64,000 nt of DNA, taken from positions 14,033,629-14,097,628 of the forward strand of contig OZ038380.1 in the NCBI GenBank assembly GCA_964036045.1, read 5' to 3'. Shown one piece after another: positions 23,401-34,160 of the stretch (positions are counted from its first letter, which is position 1; the number at the start of each line of letters is the position of its first letter). The DNA is from Eutreptiella sp. 'Long Island Sound 2002' (Eukaryota > Euglenozoa > Euglenophyceae > Eutreptiales > Eutreptiaceae). The position numbers and the translations under genes are program-made. The notes beneath the pieces are model-generated. The model did no database searches. It was given only the letters and a program-made list of their open reading frames with translations, and had not been told where the DNA came from.

Positions 23401-25559
23401 TCGGGGGACAGCAGCGCGTCCATGCAGAGCAGCGCCTGGACGTGGTACGGCAGCAGGGTGGTCACCGCGTGCAGGAACGCGTCGCAGCCCGCGCGCTCCT
23501 CCGTCAGCGTCTGCAGGGCCTTGATGGCGCCGGGGCACTGCACCTCCGCCCACTCCCGGTTGTCGGGCCCGAAGCGCGGCACGAGGCAGCCCAGCAGCCG
23601 TGAGAGGGCGCTGGGGTGGAGGCCGAGCAGCGTCAGGCCCTGGGAGCAGGCCATGAGCTGCAGCAGCAGCCGCGCCGCCGCCTGCGCGATCTCCGCCACG
23701 TACTCCAGCAGGTCGTTGGCCATGACCTCGTCGTAGTCCAGGCCCTGGGCCTCGTCCCCGGCGACCACGGCCGCGGCGGCGGCCCCGGGGGCGCCCGCGT
23801 CCGCCGCGGTTGGAGGGCTGGCGGCATTGTCGGGCCCCGCGCCGCCTGCGCCCTCCGGGTCCCGCAGCGACGGGGACGCCGGGGACTCGCCTGCGGCGCG
23901 CTCGGGCTGCGCGTCCGCCCCCTGCGACGTCCGCTGGCGGTAGAGCCAGTCGCTGAGGGCGCAGTATGAGAGGACGGCGTCGCAGAGGGAGGGCACGAGC
24001 GACAGGCCGCGCGCGACTTTCACGAACTGGTAGAGCACGGGCGGCGCGCCGTTCGCCGACCGCCGGTATGACTCCTTCGTCAGGGCGGCCGGGCGGCAGG
24101 GCAGCAGCGTGTCCCCGCCCGCCATTGTCGACAGCACCACCGACGCCGCGATACTGGGGTCGAGCGTGGGCTGCAGGCAGCCCTCGTCCTCCAGGCACTC
24201 GTGCACGGCCACGATGGCGTCGTGCGTCTGCTGGCTGAGCTCGAAGTAGTCGACGGACGTGGACGTGAAGTCCGGCTGCCGACTGAACGTGTTCCAGGAC
24301 TTGGCGTAGTCCTGCAGCTTCGTCAGGTGGTTGTGGCACTTGTCGACCCGGAGCAGCGACACACAGCACACCTCCACCTCCTCCGCGAGGCACAGCTCCG
24401 TCGTGCTCAGCAGCTCCGTGATCACGTCGCAGCCCTTCGCCGGGAGCTTCAGCCCGTCGGCGAACGGCAGCGGCATCAGGTCGCGGGTCCCGGCAAACTT
24501 GTCGGCGCAGGGCTCGAACTCGAGGCTCTTGAGCAGGAACTTCATGGTCTCCGCCAGGACGGAGGGCGTGCAGGCGATGCGCAGGCGGACCTACGCGGGG
24601 GCAGGGTCGGGGAAGGGGGTCGGGGCCCCCTCAGTGCAGCGCCAGACCTCCAAATAGGCAGGGGAGGCATTCACCGGGGGGCTGTTTGTTCATTGAGTGC
24701 GGGCTCGTACGTGCCTTGGTCTTGCTTTTTGTCGGGGGGGCAGGGGTCATCCGCCCCACTGAAAGTGGCCCTTATCGGGGAGCGGAATCATGGCTATGCC
24801 ACGGTTGTAATGGTTTGACATGCTGGTCTGTTCAGGGTGTTTGACGAAACAGTCCCCAAACCACCCATTTTTGGTCCCAAAACGGCCCATTTTCAAGGCA
24901 CTTTGGGATTTTCCATGGCCCACAACGCGTCACCACGGGCTCAAACGGGCTAAAAACACTTGTTTGAGCATCCCAAGTGGTCCAAGATCACTTTTGGAAA
25001 AATGCGTTTTTGACCCATTTCTGACCCATTTTTGGTCCCAAAATAGCCCGGGTATGCCATGCGGCCACGTGTCTGTCGCTGGACACAGGATTCCATCATT
25101 TCTGTCCTTCGTGACGTTCACGTTCAGGTGATCGCGAATAGGCTGATGCATGCGGAATGATGATGAAGCTGAGGATGAGGACGTAGGTGAAGGAAGCTGA
25201 GGGCTTGTGCGTACCTTGGTCTTGCCTGCCTCCTTGCCTTTTTCAGAGAACTTCTTCTCCTTCCGCGCCCCGATGAGGACGTACAGGGCCTCGAACAGCG
25301 GCAATTCCGATGTCAGGATCTCCGCCGTCACGATGTTGGAGGGTGTGTGGCACGTGACCATCTCCGTCCCCGCCATCCCCGACTCGGCGTCAACCTTCGG
25401 AATCGGCTGCCCCTGTGCGTCCACTTTTGGGACGTAGGGGGTGGCGGCATCCAGGCACTGATGCAGCGTCCAGATCAGCTCCCGTGCCCGAGACGGGCTG
25501 ACCTTGGGGTGCTTGCTGCTCCGCAGCTTGACCTGCATGCGGGCGATTCACGTGTGCAA

Positions 25560-25600
<41 letters not shown>

Positions 25601-27123
25601 CACACGCACACAGCGTAGAGCACATAGCGTCGGCCACGCAAAACGCACACATGCGAGGACCCGAGCGAACGTCACCGAAGCAGTCTCCTGAAGTGGGCCC
25701 CAGACATTCGACAAGCTTTGGCAGAGGAAGTGTGTATCAGCAGCAATCTGCTCCCCATCATGTCCCTGCTGGTAGCTCCACCTCCTGTGACATTCACAGC
25801 TCATTAGGAATCAGCTGCCTGACCATGTCTGAGGTAGCGGATGCCACTGGCAAGTGCAGTGGGGCACGCTGCATTCTGACACAGGTGTGCGCGCGCACAG
25901 GGAAAGGGGCGAAGTAAAACCCAGGGCCCTGCACTTCAGCAGTTCTTCGGTCGGTCCCTACCTGTTTCAAAATATTGTTGGTGTTTGTTACCTTGCGCTC
26001 TCACCCTATCCTCCCTCCGTTATCCCTTGGGCCCGCCGTGCTGCGTTCATGCACCCGCTCACCCCCACCCTGCTGCGCAGCACAGGTGACCAGCGAGTTG
26101 GAGCTCCTGTACCAAGTGAGACAGAAAGGCGTTTCGCGAGTGTTGGAAAAATGAAACAAAAACAAAAACCGAGACCCCTCCCCAACCACCATGACCCTCC
26201 AGGGCAAGCATAAGTCACAATCCCGCCCACCCCTTGTTGTCCCCCCCCCCCCCTTGTATAAGCTACGCCAATGTACGGAATTATTACGGTCCCTACGCCC
26301 ACTGTAGCTTGGACAAGGGCGTAGCTTGCGCGAAACACATCCAGCTACCGACACAAACGTGCGCGCGCGCGTGGTATGGGTGCACCTTGACCTCTGCCCA
26401 CATTTCCAAGTGTATGCAAACACAAGACAGCCTTGGGAACATGAAAATTTCAGGTTCACACCCATGTTAGCACAAGCAATGAAGAATGCGAAGCCTACAA
26501 ATGTTCGGCTTGGAAACCCTTCTTGCGACCATACACCATGCGGAACAATTGCACATGCTCACCACTTGAAGATGCCTTTGGCTGAGGCTCAGGGGCTGGT
26601 TTGGGCTCGGACAACTTCAAATTCTTGGGAATGAGCTTGCCTTGCATGTGGCATGTTGCATGTGTCCATGGCTCCATGTAATTGGCAAATGTGACGACAA
26701 ACCCATGTCTTATGTGGCCGCACGACATTTTGTACGTAATTAAAATTACGTACACAATTATTACGGTCCCTACGCCTACTGTAGCTTGGACAAGGGCGTA
26801 GCTTATCTGCAGAGCGGTGGAGTGTCCAGCAATACGTCCCCACCGACAGACGTATGCCCTCAACAAGTATCGTCCGGCGCAGCTTATACAAGGGGGGGGG
26901 GTGGTAGGAGCAGAGGGGTGTACGAAACCCCCTTCCTTGTTGGGGCTGGTTGTCGAGGGGGGCTCTACGGCCTGCTCTGCGAGGGCAATGCAGGGCAACT
27001 TTGGCAATGGGTCCGAGGGTTGGGTCTTGCTGGGTAGCACTGCACTGACCACACCCCACACCACACACACAAACTGCCAATCCTACACCACACACACATA
27101 CCACACACACACACACACACACA

Positions 27124-27158
<35 letters not shown>

Positions 27159-28028
27159 CGGATCACACACGCCCCGGACGAATGCACGCACCTGCAGCTG
27201 CTGCGCCCCGAGGGAGTGCCGCCAGATCTGCTCGCAGTAGTTGATCAGCTCCTGCGTGAGCGTGCGGATGCGGTTCTCAATCTGCTTCTGCAGATGGTCC
27301 GGGGACTCTGCAGGCTCCAGCCAGATCGGGAAGGGGCGGGAGGGCGGGGCATACGGGGGGGTGAGGGACCCGATGTGCCGCGGGAACGTGGGCTCGATGT
27401 TCTGGAGGCAGAGGTGGTCCCGGGACGACTCCGGGCCCTCCTCGTCGTCCAGCGGTAGCAGCCCCAGCCCGTCGTCGTCATCGTCGTCGTCATCGTCATC
27501 GTCATCGTCGTCCTCGTCCATCTCGTCCTCAACCTCGGCGGCCTGGGGCGCGGCAGCCGCCTCCCCTTTCCCCCCGAGCCTCGCCTTGCGGCCCTTACGG
27601 CCCCCCTCCCCCCCCTTGACGCCGTGGTCGACCCACTCGGTCCCGTTGCGGTTGAAGATCTCCCCGTACAATAGCAGCGTTAGGCCCGAGAAGCGCCCAC
27701 GCAGCGCCACATGGTCCGTCAGGACGGTGTCATTCAGCGGAAAGTCCGTGCGGCACTTGCTCTCCGAGTACTCCAGATGCGGCGCCGACAGCCGCTCGAA
27801 CACGCACAACCGGCCGTTGTAGGCCCGGGCGAACAGCTCGAACTCGAAGGTCGAGGGGTTGGTGACCCCCTTGCGGTAGCGGGCCTGGGGGCACGCAACC
27901 TCCTGCTGCAGGGGCACGAGGCGCACGCGGTGCAGCCGAACGGGGAACCGGAACCGGACACTCTCCACCCGGTCCTCGATTTTGGAGTATTTGAAGGACT
28001 CAAAGAAGACGAGCCGGATCTGCGGCAT
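17403..28028 (-). CDS. VIR: Virilizer-like protein (VIR/VIRMA), m6A writer scaffold, 5 exons
   Basis: Scaffold subunit of the nuclear m6A methyltransferase-associated complex, which binds the WTAP/FIP37 and HAKAI-type partners and directs METTL3/14-type methylation. Exons: 28028-27192, 25532-25215, 24590-23322, 21160-20831 and 19703-17403 (about 1684 residues; plant VIR is about 2100, human VIRMA about 1800). All junctions are phase 0 with GT-AG ends, and the frame is unbroken across them. The N-terminal domain (residues 1-135; starts MPQIRLVFFESF, then GVTNPSTFEFELFAR and LRGRFSGLTLLLYGEIF) matches the VIR_N fold. A poly-Asp run follows near 172-186. Residues about 250-1150 are helical repeat-like, and the last 250 or so are disordered, Pro/Ser-rich and end in an RGG-like tail. 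The start is the ATG directly before the conserved domain; an in-frame ATG at 28157 adds only low-complexity residues. Confidence 0.88.
19704..20830 (-). other. VIR: VIR intron 4 (1127 bp)
   Basis: Donor GTCCTG, acceptor CACCCCAG. T/A runs at 20584-20610 and 20755-20780. No coding signal is recognised. Confidence 0.7.
20831..21160 (-). CDS. VIR: VIR exon 4
   Basis: Codes VLASSEGMEAFLGAL through FLSYIQ (110 codons). The acceptor CCTCCCGCAG is preceded by a C homopolymer, and the donor is CAG/GTCCTG. The helical core region contains KRLSETTIALMRAVDAS. Confidence 0.85.
21161..23321 (-). other. VIR: VIR intron 3 (2161 bp)
   Basis: Holds a tRNA-like segment next to the donor (23230-23320), the ACCG/CGGT palindrome cluster (22620-22760), G runs (22478-22491, 22817-22829), (TG)n at 22149-22168 and 22362-22381, and a poly-C tract at the acceptor. 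No coding content is recognised. Confidence 0.7.
23230..23320 (-). repeat. tRNA-derived SINE-like head in VIR intron 3
   Basis: The minus strand has an A-box-like GTCGGTGCAGCGGGG followed about 30 nt later by a B box, GGTTCAAGTCCCGGG, within 15 nt of the exon 3 donor. Stem complementarity is poor, so a SINE is more likely than a tRNA gene. Confidence 0.4.
24591..25214 (-). other. VIR: VIR intron 2 (624 bp)
   Basis: Donor GTACGC, acceptor GCGTAG. Contains repeated CCCATTTTTGGTCCCAAAA boxes (about 24864 and 25025) and nothing coding. Confidence 0.75.
25215..25532 (-). CDS. VIR: VIR exon 2
   Basis: Codes VKLRSSKHPKVSPSRARELI through KEAGKTK (106 codons). The acceptor is CATGCAG/GTC and the donor AAG/GTACGC. 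The acceptor lies about 25 bp downstream (minus sense) of a long (TG)n tract. Confidence 0.85.
25533..27191 (-). other. VIR: VIR intron 1 (1659 bp)
   Basis: Bounded by (TG)n on the coding strand at both ends (27095-27158 and 25560-25602). It contains a pair of direct repeats carrying TTACGGTCCCTACGCC (26282-26327 and 26759-26805) and oppositely oriented G/C runs next to CTTGTATAAGCT (26240-26264 and 26880-26903). No coding content is recognised. Confidence 0.75.
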
Positions 28029-28473
28029 GGCGGCTGTGCGGCCCTGTGGAGTGACTACCAATTTGGGTGGCCAGCCCCAGCCCTTCAAACAACAACAGCA
28101 ACACTGTGGACAATGCAGAGATGAAGGGCTGCCTGTCTCCGGGGGGCAATCGATCATTCAAGTGCCAGGGGTCCTGTACGCTCTGCCCAGCGTGCAGTGA
28201 CTGGGCCTGCTTGCCTTGGTTCTTGTGAACCACCTCGGGGTTGATGTTGATGGGCTGGGTGGGCAGGTGGGTGAGACGGTCGATCTCCAGCGACAGGGTC
28301 CAAAGGGGCAGCAGCAGGGGTGTCTCGAATGGGAACATCACTTGTGCACTTTCCCCCCTTGCACACAAAGACACAAACACAGACACAATCAGCGGTTGCA
28401 ATCCTTTACCAGCAAGTGGTGCAACCATTTTGCCTGTGGGGCCATATGTGTGCATACATGGGGGCAACTGTGG

Positions 28474-28630
28474 GGGCGTTTTCGCACATTGTTTATCCTG
28501 GGAACACCCCTGGAAACCACCCACCGACAGAAGCATGCATGATCAATGCAAAACAGCTTGGGGTGCAGAATTCAGGACCCTGGGGCCCGTGGCTACCGGT
28601 GGTGGAAAACAGCCGACTTTTCGCACTGTG
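28474..28630. repeat. dispersed repeat, copy at 33886-34160
   Basis: Shared blocks in order are GTTTATCC(T/C)GGGAACACCCC, CCACCCACC, ATGATCAAT, GGGGTGCAGAATTCAGGACC, and then GTGGCTACCGGTGGTG followed by AACAGCCGACTTTT. The second copy has an extra 70 bp or so before the last block. Confidence 0.8.
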
Positions 28631-31600
28631 CGCCCCCTGTGTGCTGACAGTGGAGGTGTGCCCACAATGGTGACATGGGGGGATATGTGTGGTGGTGTGC
28701 GTGCAGAGACAGCGCAGTGCACCCCACAGCTGCCCGAAATCTGCACGGGCTGCCAAAGAAATCTCCAACTCCTCACCCCTGCCCCATCTCCCAGTGTCCC
28801 AAATCACTCTAAAACCTTTACAACTGTGTTCCTCAACCATGCGGACTTCCCTAAAAGTGAGCTGACTGAAATGGAAATCTGTAATTAGACCAGATCCAGG
28901 GTCCTGTTAGTGATGACATTGGAGGGGGCCTCTGTGCTCAAAATGAGGGTTCTCACCACTGGGGTGTGTGTTTTGCTTGCTTACGCAACGACACGTGTCG
29001 TCGTCCGCCCCTCATGCCCTCTTTGTCCCTCGCTGTAGGGCCGCCTTGGTGGCAAAAACAGGGAGACAAGGTCCTGATGACAACCCCAATGCGTTTGCAC
29101 AGGTGACAAAGATATTCCTGGACGACTGACCTGGTGTATGCCCTGGTGGTTGCCCACACGCTTGGTGTTGCAGTGCACGTTGCAAACCGTGCAAGGATTT
29201 TTCAATATCAACTAGTAGGTCGGGTCGCAATTTTAAGCTTAGTTGGTGTCTTCCTTCGGGGGCTAACTCTACTGGGTTGTTTACCAATAAGGTGCACACA
29301 AGGCACACACAGGGCAAACTTTCCCTGCCACACTTGGGGAGCAATGCAACATTGCAAGGAAAAATGGAAAATCTCAGCAGCAAGCCTGATGGAATAGAAA
29401 CCTGGTGATTCCTTGCTGGATCTATGGCAGCTCACATGTGGTGCATTGCTTTCAGCAAATCTCTGACCCCACCTACATTTGTCGGACTCAAGACCACCTG
29501 CTAGTATGGTTCCCCAACTTGCGCAATGACCAATAATGTTTTGCTGTTTTACTAGGGGCTGGCTGTTAGACAGTGTTCTACCCTGCTGCCCCCGTGGAGA
29601 CTCCCCCTTGAACACGCGATGGTCCCTCCAACCTCCCCCCTCCCCACCCCCACACACTCACAACCTTTGAAATTTGCACCAACTGTAACCAATGTCTTCT
29701 CGTTGCTGCTGGCTGCATGTGTGCTTTCCAAGGCCTCCACCACCGCCACAGGGAGGTGGGAGGGATGCAAACCAGAACTTTCCACAACAACTCTATTTTA
29801 ACCAGAGGAACAAGTGTTGTCGGCGCTTTCGGTGCCATGGACTTTTGGGGCAAGTGACGGTCTTCCTGTGCAAGGGCGCTAGGGTAGGGTCAAAAAGCGC
29901 TGTTTGAGTGGTGGTGGTCATTGGACAAGGCTGTGGTTTGAACAGTAGCGCCAAGAAAAGCGCCTTCTGACCAGATGGTGGTCGTTGTGCAAGGTGGTTG
30001 TTGCGCAAGGGGTGAGGGCACCCCCCCCCCCCTCCACCTCTTGTGGAGGTGTGGTCGTGGTCAGGGAAAATGGCATTTAGGCAGGGATGTTGTGCATGGA
30101 TAGGGCTGTTGATGCATGATGCATGGCGACGAGAAATACATGCACCGAAAAACATGCCCAGACCTCAGCCCAACCATTGGGCTTAAAAGGGGGTATGTGG
30201 CATTGCCAAAAGAGGCATCTGAAGCTGTGGAGTAGAAGCCCTTTCGGACCCTCATGCGACACAATGCAAGTAGCGCACAATTGGGTTGGCCAGCCCTCAG
30301 ACGATGGTGCCGGCGAGTGCTGCGGGTGGGGGGGGGCAGGACAAAGCCCCATTGGGCAGTGCCAATTCTGGAATTACTTCCAACAAACACATCAATGTGG
30401 ATGAGCACCGCGCCCGATAACAGGGCAGGTGCGCGCTCACTGGTGGTGTATCGGATGTGTGTGACACAACATGGGCCACAGCAAATCATGCCAAAGCAAA
30501 TAGAACCGAAAGACTGTTATGAACAGAAGCCCCACTCACAGGCATGGCCTGATGCATTCAACAAACTGCTTGTGCAGACCGTCTCCAAGTATCCGTATGA
30601 AGGAGCATCGCCCTTTGAGGGTACCCCCCCCCCCCTGTCGTTCCCCACCCCAGGGAAGACGGTCCCCCACCACCCCCCTTGGGGGACCGCACCACCACCG
30701 TACACGCACATTTGCGGGCACAGAAATTGCAGCATAAAACGAAAGAATTCAGCATAGGATGCGTTCAAAGGGCTGCCAATGTACGGAGACCTATTCCTTG
30801 ACCGGCTCGGTGTAAAATTTGTTGGTCCTGCTCCATTTCACCTTGAACTCTTGCACATGCTCTCTACCTTCCACTGGAATGCTTTGGGCAGTACTCTTGG
30901 GTGGTGGTTTTGCCTTCTTGGTAGGAGGCTTGGCAGGCCGCAAGCAGACAACATAGTCACCCACACAACAACACAATGAGCCGGAGCGAAAATTTTTGGG
31001 TTGACCAAGTGACGCCCCCCCCCCCCCCCTCGAGAACGACAAGGGCCATGAGGCAACGGAAACTGGGCTCGCATACGCCCCCGTGTCACAGGCGCATGGT
31101 CATAACCACATTGTTCAGTGTTTTTCTTGCTGCACTGCAGCGCAGACCAGTTCTGTACCACACCAGGTGGCTGCTGACTGTGCTTTGGCTTTGGTCCTCT
31201 GGACACTTAGGTCAGCTCGCACCCACCACCCTCCCACAGTGCCGGTTAGTCTCTAACCCTTGCCCTGCAGGTCGTGCCCCTGTCAAGCACTTGCTCTCTA
31301 GCACGTGAGGACGTGTCGTACCCGAACCTCGGGGGCGCAAAGGCGCCTTTGGTGGCGCAAAAGCATCTCAACATTTCAACAAAAGCTCCGGCTGCCGGAC
31401 ACCTCAACAGATCATTGCTATACTGTGTGTGGCGCTTACCTTTTCAGCACCACACCATGCGTGCACAAGCCGCCCACAATTTCATGCCCACTTGCTTCCA
31501 ACGCCCTCACATGGGCCGCATTCTCGCGGCCCTTGCCACGCTTCGAGAACGACAAGGGGGGGGGGTACGTTTGCTGGGCACGCGCCCGGCACGCCCGGCA

Positions 31601-32567
31601 TCCAAATCAATGTCCCGGTCGTCCATCCCAATGCTTTACCACTAAATATCACTCCCTCCTCCAGCCCAGTAACCCTAAGCGCGAATGACACAACAAAGCA
31701 CAATTGCAAGTGAACAATGAACCTTTCATGCATTGTCATTCCACACCTGTAATGCCTGCCTAGGATTGTGTTCCAAGGAACTAATATAGTTACGTGGTGT
31801 CCGCGGCGCGGGCGTGGTGATCCCCCGCTATCCGTGATGCGCCCGGCATGCATGTCGCGCAAGAGCAGAGCACAGACGCCCGTTCATCTTCTTCTGCACA
31901 AAATTCGACAAAAAAAATAGACACTCGGAAAGGAGCCCTGGCCCTGGCCCTTCTGCCTCTTCCAGCATACCCGGACCGAGTCCCATGGACGTGCATTCTG
32001 CGTGGACTCAACCACTCGCTGCTTCCGGTAGGTGATCCAAATACGATTCCAGGACTCGACACAATTTTTGCGTCCGTCGCGACGCTCCCGCCCGTTTTCG
32101 CAACGCTTTTAGGTGCCCTGTGGAGAGCGCATACTTGTCATCCGCACAGCCCGCTGCCCCACGACCAGCTCCTTCTGTGGGCTCCTCTTGCTTCAGCCGC
32201 GTGTTCCCCAGGATTGCTCCATCTCCTGCGTTGCCCGAGGACACTGGTCGCTTCGCTCTTCATGAACCGTCTTGCAGCGGGCCTACACGTTGTGCTTGGC
32301 GCATTATGTCAACATATGCAAATGCATCCTGGCTATGGTCTGGAGTGAGATCGAAACGCTAGACATCGACGTCCCAAGATATGCTAAGGGTGAACAGTCC
32401 TGATAATACTGAAATGTACTAGAAACCATATGAACATTCAGCAGTTGTTTGAACAGCACTGCCCCACGCGTCGTGGTAAGGTGGCTAGAATTGATCCATA
32501 CGTTGTAACCCACTATGAGCACATTGCTTCTCTGCTCTTCTTGGATTTCTTCTGCCTTGTCAGGGTG

Positions 32568-32632
32568 CTTCATGGATGGATGGATGGATGGGCTATCTTT
32601 AGGGGGGCCATCCCAGGGGCATAGGCCGTTAG
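32568..32632. repeat. (GGAT)n plus conserved GGGCCATCCC end, shared with 4694-4770
   Basis: Both sites have a GGAT/GGATT tandem followed by a T-rich spacer, then GGGCCATCCC(A/G)GGGGCA(C/T)AGGCC. The pattern resembles a retroelement end with a short tandem tail. Confidence 0.5.
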
Positions 32633-33502
32633 GTATGTCTGCCGGCGACTCTGACCGATAGCTCGCCCACAAAGCCCAAGGCATCGTGATCACGAACGTG
32701 ATACACGAACCAAAACCAAGAGGGAGAGGAGGGAGCACATTAGACGAGCCATGACAGGCACGGGGAAGAGAAGGAGGGGGGGGGTAGGACCGCGTCCACT
32801 GGAGGGTTCCGCCCCGCATAGGGCACCACCCACAAGCTAGGGAGGGTTCCGCTCGGCATAGGGCACCACCTGCAGGCATCGGACGGGGGGGAGGGGGGGG
32901 GGGGCACCCAAAACCCCGTCCTGAGCCCCAGGCTACCCCCACAGGCTACCCCCCGGCGGGTAACTCAACTATGGGTGACTCAACTAGAGCTAGGAAAGAG
33001 AGGAGGGTGCAGGGGCGCCCGCCGGTATCCCAAATATTGCCGGCAACCCTGTGAAAACAACTTGACGCCCCTATGGTGTTTCACGCCACAGGCACTTACA
33101 CCCGACACTGTTAGTACACCACCGAAGGCGGTGCCCGGGCCGTGTCGTGGGGCTTCGCACCCGGCACCCAACCTGGGCGACCCTCCTCTATTTTCCGGCC
33201 CAGGTTGGGGAGTACTCAGTCTAGGTGCTTCAGTAGGTGCGACTAGCCCCTGTCCAGCAGTTCGATGTTTTCTGTGAGCAGGTGCTCCCACCCCCAATCG
33301 TAGGAGTGATTCTCAGACATAGAGGCGCAAGTGGATGGGCACAAACAAATTCAACTAGGATACAAGGGTGGGGAGATACCTTACCCAGCATGCCACCCCC
33401 GCCCGCCCTACTCCGACGCACGGAACTTCCGTTCCTGCGGAACTACAGGTGTATTGCAACATGTGGAGGTCACTGATGTGAAGAAACATTGCAAAATTAT
33501 GG

Positions 33503-33745
33503 TGCAACATGCACAACTTCATCCCCACAAGTGTGAGGGTCAATACATTTAGCGCAATACCTCTCATTGCACTGCCCACAAACTGTGGTGGTGTGTTTGT
33601 GACAACACAAAGCACAAACATCTTCATCATCTTCATCACAATCATCTCATGAGGCAGTGCTTGGGTCATCAACAATAGCCCAAACATGCAGCGGCACATG
33701 GTGTTGATACCGTACTTGCCTCCTGATGCAACATCAACCCTGCCT
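33503..33745 (-). pseudogene. PIF/Harbinger-like transposase, 3' fragment
   Basis: The minus frame starts CCIRRQVRYQHHVPLHVW, which matches FCIRRQVRHPPYGPWEHVPP of the 48-kb transposase. It then has one TGA and ends in a Cys/His module (CALCC, CGQC, CAKC, HTC) that aligns residue for residue with the 48-kb copy. The 5' part is replaced by a minisatellite starting at about 33741. Confidence 0.75.
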
Positions 33746-33885
33746 TCTCGGGGTCCCCATGGTGGGGAGAGATCAATATGGCTACATCAACCCTGCCTCC
33801 TCGGGTCCCCATGGTGGGGAGAGATCAATATGGCTACATCACCCCTGCCTTCTCGGGGTCCCCATGGTGGGGATAAATCAACCTG
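33741..33885. repeat. minisatellite, about 53-bp unit, 2.7 copies
   Basis: Units read CATCAACCCTGCCTTCTCGG, then GGTCCCCATGGTGGGGA and GATCAATATGGCTA. The unit contains the small palindrome GGTCCCC/GGGGA. Related units are at 56113-56300. Confidence 0.85.
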
Positions 33886-34160
33886 GGGGGCGTTTTCCCA
33901 CAGCGCGTGCACAACGCGGGCACAACGCCAAATCTTACGTTGTTTATCCCGGGAACACCCCTAAAAACCACCCACCTACAAAAGGATGTATGATCAATTC
34001 AAAACAGCATGGGGTGCAGAATTCAGGACCCTGGGACCCGTGGCAAGCATCAGACTAAAAAAAAAAAATCCCAGGTGTACCAGCAGGGGGTGGGTAGTGT
34101 GCAGACATCACGACCTTGAGATCCGTGGCTACCGGTGGTGAAAAACAGCCGACTTTTTGC
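33886..34160. repeat. dispersed repeat, second copy of 28474-28630
   Basis: Same ordered blocks as the first copy. It is interrupted by a poly-A (34056-34067) and about 70 bp of extra sequence. Confidence 0.75.

Larger units (their letters stand above)
28029..33480. other. intergenic, no supported gene
   Basis: 28029-28470 is the likely VIR 5' flank; no clear TATA box is seen. 28474-28630 is a dispersed repeat shared with 33886-34160. The rest holds G/C homopolymers (30008-30030, 31016-31030, 31556-31564, 32880-32904) and a (GGAT)n end at 32568-32630. Frames here are short and mutually overlapping, with no recognised domain. Confidence 0.5.

Noticed and set aside
23185-24393. 402-residue minus-strand ORF overlapping VIR exon 3
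   Set aside because: Arg/Gly/Ala-rich out-of-frame translation of exon 3; the +0 frame carries the splice-consistent protein.
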